The translations under genes and the position numbers were made by a program. A stretch of 53,806 nucleotides of DNA from Alphaproteobacteria bacterium. Its GTDB lineage: Bacteria; Pseudomonadota; Alphaproteobacteria; Rickettsiales; SXRF01. Below, piece by piece: positions 26,163 through 34,101 of the stretch (positions are counted from its first letter, which is position 1; each line of letters begins with the position of its first letter). The notes below the pieces were generated by a model. The model saw nothing but the letters and a program-made list of their open reading frames with translations, ran no database searches and had not been told where the DNA came from. The stretch lies in assembly GCA_025362975.1 (NCBI GenBank), contig JANYES010000017.1, positions 1 through 53,806 of the forward strand, given 5' to 3'.

Positions 26163-27359
26163 TCAGGACAGTTTCATAAGCTTCAGCGCTTCGAAATTGA
26201 CGACGTCGCCGCCGACACGTGCCGTTGCGTAATACTTAATGAACGGTTTTTCCGTAAACGGATCGCGCAGGATCGAAATCCCCTGGCGGTCCACGATCTA
26301 GTAAGCCGACTGAAAATCGCCCACAGCCACCGAAAGCGAGCCCGACGCCGCCGTCGGCATATCCGCCGCCATCATCACCGGCACGCCCAGCAGCGTATCC
26401 GGCGCACCCGCCATCATGCTCGGCTGCCACAGATACTGGTTGGTGGTGGTTTTCAGCTGGCGCACCTGCTGCATGGTCGTGCGGTTCATCAGGAACGTCG
26501 CGCGGCGCATGTAGCCGTCCTTCAGCGCATAGAACAGTGCGATCAGCGCATCGGAAGTCACCTGCCCGCTCGTCCCGCTATTCACCTGTGGAATCTGCCC
26601 CCAGCTAGTACCCGCAGCATAGGACAAAATCCCACGCGGCTGGCCGACGCCGGTGCCCGCAAGGAAGGCGCTGTTTTGCGTGCGGCCGAAAATATCGGCG
26701 ATCTTGCCTGAGAGCCAACCCTCCACATCAATCGCCGCATCGTCGACGAGTTTCTGTGTCGCCTTAGGCTGCGCATAAAGCTCATGCGTCGGAATATTGC
26801 GCCTGGCGATGGTCGAAGTCGCCGTATCGGTGCTTATCACCGCAGTTTCCGAAGTCCACCCGGCGGTCAGCGAATTATGATCGTCGATCAGATCGAGCGA
26901 ATCAGTCGAGATAGTTTCGACCGAAGCAAGCTGGCGCATCGGCGAAGTTTCGAAAATAGACTGCACAATGCGCGAAGACATAGTCGGGGTAATGAGGTAA
27001 CCGCCGTCAGGATCCGAGCCCACGGAAAGTGCTTTTGACTGAAGCGCTTCAAGCCCGGCATCCATGCCTTTACGAAGGTAAGTACGGAAAGCTTTACTGT
27101 AGTCGCTATTTTTTTCAGCCGATTTGAATTCATCATGTTCCCCACCAAGTGTCGGACGGTTGTAAGCGGTCTCAATCTGGTCAAGACGGCTTTTATAATG
27201 GTCCATAGCAGTGTTAATGTTATGGAGTTGCTCATCGTGCAACGGGTCCGAATGGCCCTTGCGTTCGATATCGCGCAGGCGCGCATCGTTCACCTGCTTG
27301 AATTGCTCCCACGCATGGCCAAGCGAGGACACTCGGTCGGTAATTTCATTAATAGTCAT
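26163..27359 (-). pseudogene. HK97-type major capsid protein with an in-frame amber codon
   Basis: ATG 27359 is preceded by AAGGAAA and gives a 398-codon frame to TGA at 26165-26163, close to the RcGTA capsid length. It has the N-terminal coiled-coil delta domain, then SVGSDPDGGYLITPTMSSRI, SPMRQLASVETISTDSLDL, a DDAAIDVEGWLS block and the C-terminal AVGDFQSAY. TAG at 26300-26298 interrupts codon 354. The frame then continues IVDRQGISILRDPFTEKPF and ends EALKLMKLS, the normal C-terminus. Relatives have Gln at this position (AY-Q-IVDRQG), so one C-to-T change explains the stop. Truncation would remove a strand-forming part of the P domain, so no shell is expected without suppression. Confidence 0.9.
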
Positions 27360-27463
27360 AGTTTTTCCTTTATTGAAAAGTTTTAGATTACTCTCACCCC
27401 GTCGAATGACGTGGTCCGCATACAACCCCGGACCCCCGCAATGCAGCGGGGCGACAAAACGCG

Positions 27464-28060
27464 CTAACGCAAAAGCGCGTCGATAGCCCGGTCCAGCGCA
27501 TCGAAAAGCCCGATTAACTGCCCAGACCGGAGCGCCTGTTTCAGGTGAGTTTCCTCCCCCTGTGGCGCCTGTTTCACCACCGTGACATTCGCCGCCGCGT
27601 TGGCGGGAAACGTCACGAGGCTGATTTCCCAAAGCTCCACTTCCGAAATGGATCTCACACCGCTTTTAGGATCGATGGTGTATCGGGTCGGCGAATACCC
27701 GATGGAAAGCCCGCTCAGCGCACCCGCCTTCAACAGCGTATGCGCCTCCTGCGCCCGCTGCACGCTGAGCAGTAACTTGCCCTCCACATACAGCCCGCGC
27801 GCATCCTCAGCGATCAGCTCGAACACACCGATCGGCTCATCCTGCTGATGCTGCCACAGCAATTTAATATCGCCGGTTCGCCCCTTCACGGTCTGCGAAA
27901 ACGCCCCCCGCAGGATAATATCCCGCTGGCTATCGACGATATTAAACACGCTTGCATACCCCGCAAATCGCCCCGCGCTATCGATCGATTTCACATTCAA
28001 ATCGAAAGACAGCCGTTTGCGCTCACGCATGGAAGCGCTTACTTTTTTGTCGTAATACAT
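27464..28060 (-). CDS. Prohead maturation protease (HK97 family)
   Basis: 198 aa from ATG 28060, with GGGGA upstream (a GTG at 28072 lies over that site). RFAGYASVFNIVDSQRDII and the LLWQHQQDEPIG block carry the catalytic His71. SGLSIGY at 116-122 carries the catalytic Ser. VELWEISLVTFPANA is the family signature. It cuts the capsid delta domain during maturation and lies one gene before the capsid, as in RcGTA. A minus-strand terminator lies upstream at 28113-28137. Confidence 0.93.
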   Translation of the reverse strand: MYYDKKVSASMRERKRLSFDLNVKSIDSAGRFAGYASVFNIVDSQRDIILRGAFSQTVKGRTGDIKLLWQHQQDEPIGVFELIAEDARGLYVEGKLLLSVQRAQEAHTLLKAGALSGLSIGYSPTRYTIDPKSGVRSISEVELWEISLVTFPANAAANVTVVKQAPQGEETHLKQALRSGQLIGLFDALDRAIDALLR

Positions 28061-28112
28061 GATTGTCCCCACTTAGTTTTAGTCACCCGCCGCATGGCGG
28101 GTGGGCCTGAAC

Positions 28113-28137
28113 AAAAAAAACCCGCTCAATGGCGGGG
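28113..28137 (-). terminator. Terminator after the YceI gene
   Basis: On the minus strand CCCGC, CATTGA-type loop, GCGGG followed by eight T. It lies about 150 bases after the YceI stop and 53 bases before the protease start, closing the HNH-b561-YceI cargo transcript. A second small hairpin (ACCCGCC-GCAT-GGCGGGT) lies at 28085-28102. Confidence 0.75.
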
Positions 28138-28150
28138 CTTACTTTTTTCC

Positions 28151-28260
28151 GTCATACCCGCGAAGGCGGGTATCCAGTGCGGAGCGCGTCTGCGCGGGAA
28201 AGAATCTTATCCCTCGCTGCCGCGAGGTGTATTGGATACCCGCCTACGCGGGTATAACGG
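28151..28260. repeat. Dispersed palindromic repeat pair in the protease-YceI spacer
   Basis: A unit starting GTCATACCCGCGAAGGCGGG at 28151 and an inverted copy ending at 28257 (TGGATACCCGCCTACGCGGG on the plus strand from 28233) frame a 110-base region that can fold into a long hairpin with inner arms. The same unit occurs twice at 37.9-38.1 kb. GTCAT-CCCGCGAAGGCGGG elements are dispersed in many proteobacterial genomes. Confidence 0.8.
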
Positions 28261-28289
28261 CAGAATATTACGCGGGGTACGACGATAGG

Positions 28290-28877
28290 CTACTTCTTCT
28301 CCGCCGCAATCCGAAACTCAATCCTCACCTCATTCTTAACCACATCGTCGCGCGCCCATTCCCCCTGGCCCACGCCAAAGTCACTGCGCCTCACCGTCAC
28401 ATACCCCGTCGCCACCGCATTCTTCTCATCAAAATGCTCCATCTGGAAATTCAGCACCACCGGCACCGTTTTCCCGCGCAGCGTCAACTGCCCGTTCGCG
28501 TAATAATTATTCGAAGTCGGCATCCGCGTAAACTGCTTACAGTTGAACACCGCCTTCGGAAAAGCATCCACCGAAAGCCAGTCCGGCATCTTGATATTGC
28601 TCTGCACCTCCTCACTGGCCACACTCACGCTAGCCAGCGCCACCTCAACCTTAATGCTGCTTTCATCCAGATGCTCAGGGTCGAACTTAATCTCCGCCGT
28701 AAAATCCGAAAACTTCCCCTGCACTGGCGCGCTATTTTGAATCGCAGAAAACTTAAGGAAACTTTTCTCCTTCACAACCGCATAAGAAGGCACATCCGCC
28801 CGCGCCTGCGCCACAATCAATAAACACGAAAGCACAATGACAAACGGCAGGAAGAAAATCTCAAGAATCTGGCGCAT
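28290..28877 (-). CDS. YceI-family periplasmic protein
   Basis: 195 aa with a signal peptide ending near residue 28 (VAQARA-DVP). The mature part has YceI lipocalin-like motifs: SFLKFSAIQNSAPVQGKFSD, SNIKMPDWLSVDAFPKAVF and ATGYVTVRRSDFGVGQGEW. The fold binds isoprenoids in characterised members. It lies 11 bases after a cytochrome b561 gene, a common pairing in which YceI and b561 are thought to share a quinone- or isoprenoid-related role. Here the pair sits in the portal-protease gap of the GTA-like cluster. Confidence 0.93.
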   Translation of the reverse strand: MRQILEIFFLPFVIVLSCLLIVAQARADVPSYAVVKEKSFLKFSAIQNSAPVQGKFSDFTAEIKFDPEHLDESSIKVEVALASVSVASEEVQSNIKMPDWLSVDAFPKAVFNCKQFTRMPTSNNYYANGQLTLRGKTVPVVLNFQMEHFDEKNAVATGYVTVRRSDFGVGQGEWARDDVVKNEVRIEFRIAAEKK

Positions 28878-28888
28878 TCTAATTCCTT

Positions 28889-29446
28889 TTATTCAGGTGG
28901 CCTTTTTACAAACGGCAGCATTTTAACCAGCACATCGTTCTTATGGATGAAGTGGTGCATCAACACCGCAAGAACATGCAACGTAATCATCCCAATCAAG
29001 ATCCATGCCAACGTCCCGTGCAGGTCAACGTAGTAACGTTTCATCTCGAGGTTCGGCTCCATGATATCCGGCAACAGAAACAAGCCGAACACCGACACCT
29101 TATACCCCGCCGCCGAAGACATCAGCCACCCCGTCATCGGCATGGCAAACATCAACACATACAAAACAGCGTGCCCCGCATGCGCCAGCAATTTCTCAAT
29201 CGCCCTCATCTGCGAAGGCAACAACACCCCCGCATTGCCCGCCTTCCACAAAATGCGCAGCGCCGCCAGCGTCAGCAGCGTAATCCCAAAGGATTTATGC
29301 AACCCCACCAGCTTCATCTTGTCCGGGCTCATCGGCATCGCAACCATAATAAACCCGACCGCGATCAAGCAAATAATCAGCACCCCCACCGTCCAGTGAA
29401 AGAACTTCGCGACACCGCCGTAATTCTCTTTGGTATTTTTAAACAT
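28889..29446 (-). CDS. Cytochrome b561 family membrane protein
   Basis: 185 aa from ATG 29446 (MFKNTKENYGGVAKFFHWTV). Four transmembrane segments carry the b561 haem-ligand histidines: FHWTVG at the start, HKSFG after TM2, HAGHAVLYVLMFAMP, and a DLHGTLAWILIG block. It transfers electrons between quinol and periplasmic acceptors in the family. The upstream in-frame Met at 29482 lies inside the HNH gene and is less likely. Next gene is YceI. Confidence 0.93.
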   Translation of the reverse strand: MFKNTKENYGGVAKFFHWTVGVLIICLIAVGFIMVAMPMSPDKMKLVGLHKSFGITLLTLAALRILWKAGNAGVLLPSQMRAIEKLLAHAGHAVLYVLMFAMPMTGWLMSSAAGYKVSVFGLFLLPDIMEPNLEMKRYYVDLHGTLAWILIGMITLHVLAVLMHHFIHKNDVLVKMLPFVKRPPE

Positions 29447-29454
29447 TAAATTCC

Positions 29455-30030
29455 TTATTCGCCGAACTTTTTTGAAAACCATTCATAAACAGCTCGCTGT
29501 TCTTCTTGGCTTGCGCGTCTGATCTGAGATAATAACCAAACACTAGTTGGCTTTTCCCATGTAATATTTTTTGCACCCTGATAACAACTCGAACAAAGAG
29601 CCCGAAGATTTGATAATTCATCTTTTCCGCCCAGGCTTTTATCCTTAATATGCCCCAAGTGCAGACACACCTTGCGTCCGGTGTTAGGGTCAATTTCTCC
29701 TGGCGTTAGACCACACATCTGGCAAGTGAAACCATCATGTTCCAGAACTTCAGACCTAAGCTTTGCCGATATGCCACGCATGAATTTCACACCAATCTTC
29801 TCAGCTGGCTTTTCTTTTAAAATATATTGACCTGGCTTTAAATGAATCGTGTCGTTATGCGTAATTATTGACCAGCCTTCCTCATAGCGTAATTCTCGCA
29901 CACGTCTGGCCCACTCAATAACATTTGCTCCAGCGGCATCGCGTATCTGTGTTGAAGTAACAATCTCTCCAATGTGAGCAAGCAGAAATTGCCGTATACG
30001 TTCCTTGGAACCCGACCTACGCATGGCCAT
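29455..30030 (-). CDS. HNH endonuclease with N-terminal winged-helix-like part
   Basis: 191 aa. Residues 1-75 look like a winged helix (RIRQFLLAHIGEIVTSTQIR, then ARRVRELRYEEGWSI). Residues about 102-155 are an HNH domain with zinc-type cysteine pairs (CQMCG, CSSC) and the LHLGHIKDKSLGGKDELSNL core. Such proteins occur as type II-like restriction enzymes and as homing or moron nucleases. No cognate methyltransferase is in the window. It precedes cytochrome b561 by 8 bases and may be its operon leader. AGGA precedes the start. Confidence 0.85.
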   Translation of the reverse strand: MAMRRSGSKERIRQFLLAHIGEIVTSTQIRDAAGANVIEWARRVRELRYEEGWSIITHNDTIHLKPGQYILKEKPAEKIGVKFMRGISAKLRSEVLEHDGFTCQMCGLTPGEIDPNTGRKVCLHLGHIKDKSLGGKDELSNLRALCSSCYQGAKNITWEKPTSVWLLSQIRRASQEEQRAVYEWFSKKFGE

Positions 30031-30230
30031 TTATCCTCAATGTGGTAAGTATAAGAGCCTTTTTAGTAGAGCTTTTATTCATGTTGGCAACTTTCGATTG
30101 GATACCGAAAGTAAACTCATCTTCCAACCCACGCAAATGATTTTAGTAGTGGTTTATTTAGGGGATTATATAGTTAACAAACACAATGACTACCTATAGT
30201 ATGGCCTCATATTAAGCAAATGAGGTTGTT

Positions 30231-31157
30231 ATGTCTATCCTTTCCGCCCCACACTTCCATGATGAAACCGCTGCCATAGAGTTCCTTGAAGCGATTATCT
30301 ATGCCGATGGGGTTTTCTGCCCCAAGTGCGGAAACGTGGGGGAGTCCTACAAAATCAATGGCCAGCGTCCTGGCCTCCGTTGCTGCAAAGCCTGCCGCAA
30401 ACAGTTCACAGTGAAAGTTGGTACGGTGTTTGAAGATAGCCATGTTCCTCTGCATAAATGGCTGATGTGCAATTACCTGATGGTATCCAGCAAAAAAGGC
30501 ATATCCAGTCATCAGATTCACCGTGCATTAGGCGTTACCTATAAAACCGCATGGTTTATGACTCATCGCCTCCGCGAAGCAATGGCACCGGGCGGCGTAT
30601 TGCCCCCGCTTGGTGGTAACGGTAAAACGGTTGAGGCCGACGAAACTTTTGTGGGCGGCAAAGAAAAGAACAAACACGCGAAAGACCGCAAACATCAGGG
30701 CCGTGGGGCTGTCGGAAAGGAAGCTGTTTTTTCTCTCGTTGAGCGCGGCGGCAAGGTTCGCTCTCAGCATGTACCGGCGGTCAATGCTCACACGCTCGGC
30801 AAGGTGCTGAATGACCAGTTGCACACTTCTAGCCGTCTGATGACGGATGATGCCCGTCAATATATCCCGCTCGGTAGAGGTTTCGCTGACCATCAGGCGG
30901 TAAAGCATTCCATAGGCGAATATGTACGCGGTGACGCGCATACCAACACCATCGAGGGCTATTTCAGCATCTTCAAACGTGGGATGGGCGGTGTTTACCA
31001 GCATTGCAGCGCCGATCACCTCAAGCGTTATCTGGCAGGGTTTGATTTCCGCTACAACGAACGTGAGGCGCTTGGCACGAATGATAATGATCGTGCCGTT
31101 GCCGCTCTCAAGGGCATTGTAGGAAAGCGCCTAACCTATCGGCGGATTGGTGCGTAA
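30231..31157 (+). CDS. IS1595 (ISXO2-like) transposase
   Basis: 308 aa. The N-terminus has a zinc ribbon with CPKCG (30-34) and CKAC (52-55). The catalytic ISXO2-like DDE/DDN domain has Asp137 (VEADETFVGG), Asp206/207 (LMTDDARQY) and the HTNTIEGYFSIFKR motif (237-250, Asn239, Glu242). Length is normal for the family. GAGG lies upstream and the left inverted repeat is 45 bases away. Confidence 0.96.
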   Translation: MSILSAPHFHDETAAIEFLEAIIYADGVFCPKCGNVGESYKINGQRPGLRCCKACRKQFTVKVGTVFEDSHVPLHKWLMCNYLMVSSKKGISSHQIHRALGVTYKTAWFMTHRLREAMAPGGVLPPLGGNGKTVEADETFVGGKEKNKHAKDRKHQGRGAVGKEAVFSLVERGGKVRSQHVPAVNAHTLGKVLNDQLHTSSRLMTDDARQYIPLGRGFADHQAVKHSIGEYVRGDAHTNTIEGYFSIFKRGMGGVYQHCSADHLKRYLAGFDFRYNEREALGTNDNDRAVAALKGIVGKRLTYRRIGA

Positions 31158-31163
31158 AGGAAA

Positions 31164-31799
31164 ATGACTGTCCCGTTAGTTCCAGATGCCGCACGAATCT
31201 CGCGTGATCCACAGATTCTAAACGCACTCTATAGGTCGCTCGGCAACGCCCTATCGCATTGGCAACATGTTGAAACGGCGCTTTATGCACTGCTTCATAG
31301 ATTGCTCTGTACTGATAATGATGCAACCTCTACGGTATTTTTCCATATTCAGAGTTTTGAGACAAAAGCTCAGTTGGTCGATAAGCTATGCGCCCTGCGA
31401 CTTACCAATGATTGTTATAAAGATTTCTGGGTGCCGTTACGCAAGGAAATCACTCACGGGCAAGACTTTCGGAATGGAATGGCTCACTTCGAGGTTAACC
31501 ACATCTATGCGGATCAATTTGATTACAAAGACTCGCGGTTTCCGGTTGCACTCACGCCGCACCACCTCGACAGAAAATGGAAACGAGGAACAACCGTAAA
31601 AGCCATTTATGTCGAAATGCTTGAAGCAAACGCCACAGAATCTACAATCCTAGCCAAGAAAATCATCCAGTTTGGTTATCAGAATGTTCCAGCTTGGCAA
31701 CTACAAGTAAAATCTCTTCCGCCAAGTCTTCAGCGAATCCTTGAGATAATTCGCAATGAGGCGAGTTCAGCAACACCTCCGCAGCAGCCTCAACCATAG
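31164..31799 (+). CDS. IS1595 passenger protein (211 aa)
   Basis: Starts 6 bases after the transposase stop and is inside the IS ends. Soluble, helical protein with YRSLGNALSHWQHVETALYA and a central RKEITHGQDFRNGMAHF part, reminiscent of HEPN-like or Cthe_2314-type RNases (R-x4-6-H motif in RNGMAH). HEPN is a guess from the RN-x-x-AH pattern. A passenger with toxin-like character in an IS would be of interest. Confidence 0.65.
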   Translation: MTVPLVPDAARISRDPQILNALYRSLGNALSHWQHVETALYALLHRLLCTDNDATSTVFFHIQSFETKAQLVDKLCALRLTNDCYKDFWVPLRKEITHGQDFRNGMAHFEVNHIYADQFDYKDSRFPVALTPHHLDRKWKRGTTVKAIYVEMLEANATESTILAKKIIQFGYQNVPAWQLQVKSLPPSLQRILEIIRNEASSATPPQQPQP

Positions 31800-31871
31800 C
31801 TCGGAAAATAAGCGGACAAGTTTGGGGTGATATAGTATTGTCATGATGATTATTCATAAAGGTTCCTGAGT

Positions 31872-32033
31872 ATGAAACGTGTTGAATCCGACAAAGAGCG
31901 GTTTATCCGCATAGCCCGTGAGCATGAATGTGACGAGATGGGCAAGGCGTTTATGGATAGCCTGCAAAAAGTTGTTTCGGCTAAACCAACAACGCAGGAC
32001 GCAGTTAAAAAGAAGGCGCGTAAGAAAAAATGA
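31872..32033 (+). CDS. Small IS1595 passenger (53 aa)
   Basis: ATG 31872 with AAAGG nine bases upstream. Product begins MKRVESDKERFIRIAREHEC and ends in a basic AVKKKARKKK tail, suggesting nucleic-acid contact. It lies between the 211-aa passenger and the right inverted repeat. Similar short basic ORFs occur at the end of some IS1595 elements as I recall. Confidence 0.6.
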   Translation: MKRVESDKERFIRIAREHECDEMGKAFMDSLQKVVSAKPTTQDAVKKKARKKK

Positions 32034-32087
32034 CAGAAACGCTAGATATAGCGTTGTGTTTGTCAAATATACTAACCCCTTTATTTA

Positions 32088-33338
32088 CTACCCTGCGAGA
32101 GGCCCATACCCCACCGCCGCCCGCTTCTCATCATCCGTAAGAAAACCAGCCTTCTCCACCCGGTCCCAGATCGCCTGATTTCTCGTCGCCAGCGCCGTAA
32201 CACCACCAATATCCGGCACCAACTCCAGATTCCCCCCAAACATCGGCAATAACCAATGATTAAGCGCATCCACCGTCGAGCACAACAGCGGCACCACCGT
32301 CTGCTCCCACAGCGCCAGCCTCGCCTCCTGCAAATTAGAATACGTATTATCCCCCGGAATCCCGAGCAACTGCGGCGGCACGCCAAACGCCAGCGCAATA
32401 TCCCGCGCCGCCGAATTCTTCGCCTCCACAAAATCCATATCCTTCGGCGTCAAACTCATCTCTTTCCAATCCAGCCCACCCTCCAGCAGCAACGGCCTGC
32501 CCGCATTGCCGGCCCCCGTAAACTGAGCGTCCATCTGCAACTTCACCCGGTTGTACTGGTCCTCCGACAACACCCCACCATTCGGCCCGTCAGTCCTCAC
32601 CACCAGCGCCCCGCTTGGCCGCGCGCCATTCTGCAACAGCGCCTGATTCCAGGCCCCCGACTGGTTATGCTGATCGATGCTGTATGCCGCCGCCTCAACC
32701 GGCGAAAGCCCATACCAATCATTCAACGGATGAAATGCTTTCAAATGCAAAATCCGCGATTTCCCTGTAATACGGTCCACCGGAAAATCCGTCGCCTGAT
32801 TGCCAACCGTATACCGATAACCCGCCGGCATCGTCCCCTTCCCCGCGATCACCGCCATACGGTCTGGCCTTAGCAGATAAATTTCTTTCGGTGCCAAATC
32901 CTTCGGCCCCACCGCCTGCACATATGCGTTGCCGCTTATCAGCCGATACTGATACATCGCCTGAAAAAATTCCCCGCGCGCCTGCGTCGGGTTCGCCTGT
33001 TTCATCAGCGACAGCACCGGATGCACCAGCAACTCCTTGCGAACTTTCCTCTGATTCGTCTCAAACAGCTTCAGCGACACCGAAGCCGCCGCCAGCGACA
33101 CCATGCTGATCGCCCGATGCGCCACCACGTTACGCACATACGCTTCCAGTGCAAACTGCGGATAATTCCGATCCGACCACACCGGTTGCCCCGGCATCAC
33201 CATATAAGACCGCATGCCCGAACCCACCGAGTCGGTAAACATATCCTTCTGCGCAATTTTTTTACCGGATTTGCTTTTTTTCCGTGCGAACAGCTGGCGT
33301 AAACCGGAAAATGGACGTGTTTGCTCATGGGCGCTCAT
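32088..33338 (-). CDS. Phage portal protein (HK97 family, GTA gp3)
   Basis: 416 aa from ATG 33338, with GGAGA 7 bases upstream (ATG 33353 includes this site). Typical blocks: VWSDRNYPQFALEAYVRNVV, NAYVQAVGPKDLAPKEIYLL, RILHLKAFHPLNDWYGLSPV, EAKNSAARDIALAFGVPPQL and the C-terminal TDDEKRAAVGYGPL. The dodecameric portal is the packaging motor's docking ring. Stop is TAG (32088-32090), touching the IS1595 target duplication. Confidence 0.95.
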   Translation of the reverse strand: MSAHEQTRPFSGLRQLFARKKSKSGKKIAQKDMFTDSVGSGMRSYMVMPGQPVWSDRNYPQFALEAYVRNVVAHRAISMVSLAAASVSLKLFETNQRKVRKELLVHPVLSLMKQANPTQARGEFFQAMYQYRLISGNAYVQAVGPKDLAPKEIYLLRPDRMAVIAGKGTMPAGYRYTVGNQATDFPVDRITGKSRILHLKAFHPLNDWYGLSPVEAAAYSIDQHNQSGAWNQALLQNGARPSGALVVRTDGPNGGVLSEDQYNRVKLQMDAQFTGAGNAGRPLLLEGGLDWKEMSLTPKDMDFVEAKNSAARDIALAFGVPPQLLGIPGDNTYSNLQEARLALWEQTVVPLLCSTVDALNHWLLPMFGGNLELVPDIGGVTALATRNQAIWDRVEKAGFLTDDEKRAAVGYGPLAG

Positions 33339-33453
33339 GGCTGTCTCCTTCATGACTATGGGGTGCTTCGGCTAAAGATTCATCAGCCTACATTTATAAG
33401 GTTACGCGCACACCGCATGGTCGGGAAGTGACAAAAATTCAAAATTCGTAAAT

Positions 33454-33495
33454 AAAAAAAACCAGCCCTGATCTTGTGTTGCCAGGGACTGGTTT
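33454..33495 (-). terminator. Terminator upstream of the portal gene
   Basis: AACCAGTCCCTG pairs with CAGGGCTGGTT (10-11 bp with one mismatch) and is followed by eight T on the minus strand. It lies 35 bases after the 57-aa gene and 115 bases before the portal start. Confidence 0.88.
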
Positions 33496-33529
33496 AAGGT
33501 AAAGGAAGAAGAAACGTAGTATCTCGAAT

Positions 33530-33703
33530 TTATTTGCCGCGCCAGCCACCCAGCCCTTGCTGGTTCGGGGTGCACAGCACGCCGCGCCATTTTTCCGCGC
33601 AGGCGTCCACTTTCGACGCATCCATCTGCGCCACAGCTTCCGCGCCGACATGTTTATTGAAAATGCCTTTAATCTGATCCAGCGATACGTCAAATTCTTT
33701 CAT
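33530..33703 (-). CDS. Small protein before the portal unit (57 aa)
   Basis: ATG 33703 lies 8 bases after AGGG. The ATG at 33709 is too close to that site. Product starts MKEFDVSLDQIKGIFNKHVG and carries two cysteines (KVDACAEKW, GVLCTPN) with a Gly-rich end GLGGWRGK. Helical first half. It lies 25 bases after the 96-aa gene and ends at a terminator, forming a two-gene unit. No family recognised. Confidence 0.6.
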   Translation of the reverse strand: MKEFDVSLDQIKGIFNKHVGAEAVAQMDASKVDACAEKWRGVLCTPNQQGLGGWRGK

Positions 33704-33728
33704 ATTCATGCCCTGTCAGTTTTAAGGT

Positions 33729-34013
33729 TTATTTAGTGCCTTGGTTATCCTCGTGAGCCTTCAATAAATCCTGCGCCATATTCAGCGCAATCCCGCGCAC
33801 ATGCGCTGGCTGGTACAGCATGCCCTGCTTGTCGCGAATGCCCGTGAATAGCTCCAGGAGATACGGGCGAATTCGCTCCGCGATATCCATGATCATGTTC
33901 CCCTTGCTCGCAGGCGCCTCGCGCCTGATCACCTGCACGCCATTATCCCCCGAAACGTTCGCTCCGGCGTTCTTGGCTTTCTGTACCCAGTTACTTACGT
34001 TGTCCTTCGGCAT
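33729..34013 (-). CDS. Unknown 94-aa protein between TerL and portal
   Basis: ATG 34013 (MPKDNVSNWVQKAKNAGANV) has AAAGG eight bases upstream. The TTG at 34019 is closer to the site. The second half is helical (IMDIAERIRPYLLELFTGIR). A perfect TTAA-N7-TTAA box lies 54 bases upstream. No family is recognised. Short genes in this gap (g3-adjacent) occur in GTA clusters. Confidence 0.6.
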   Translation of the reverse strand: MPKDNVSNWVQKAKNAGANVSGDNGVQVIRREAPASKGNMIMDIAERIRPYLLELFTGIRDKQGMLYQPAHVRGIALNMAQDLLKAHEDNQGTK

Positions 34014-34066
34014 AATCAACCTTTGTTAACAAATGGTTTATTAAATTGGATGATACCCTATTGTAT

Positions 34067-34081
34067 TTAACAATAAGTTAA
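34067..34081 (-). promoter_or_regulatory. CtrA-type box TTAA-N7-TTAA
   Basis: TTAACAATAAGTTAA at 34067-34081 matches the full CtrA consensus, with another TTAA at 34087-34090. It lies 54 bases upstream of the 94-aa gene start in the only long spacer between TerL and portal. CtrA controls flagellar and GTA genes in many Alphaproteobacteria. The region is AT-rich, so chance is not excluded. Confidence 0.4.
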
Positions 34082-34101
34082 TTATATTAACCTATTCAAA
34101 T

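Larger units (their letters stand above)
30161..32079 (+). mobile_element. Complete IS1595-family insertion sequence with passenger genes
   Basis: 1919 bp. The ends carry 26-bp imperfect inverted repeats (21 of 26 positions match; both start GGGG and share GACAAACACAA or AACAAACACAA) at 30161-30186 and 32054-32079. An exact 8-bp direct repeat TTTATTTA flanks it (30153-30160 and 32080-32087), the target-site size known for IS1595. It holds the transposase and two passenger ORFs. It landed 0 bases beyond the portal stop codon, so it disrupted no structural frame. The intact ends suggest recent insertion. Confidence 0.95.

Noticed and set aside
9562-26300. TAG reassigned to an amino acid in this genome
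   Set aside because: Several sound genes end in TAG in sensible places (portal 32088-32090, the 448-aa gene at 1918-1920, the 74-aa gene at 24110-24112). A global recoding is therefore unlikely; only local suppression or mutation remains.
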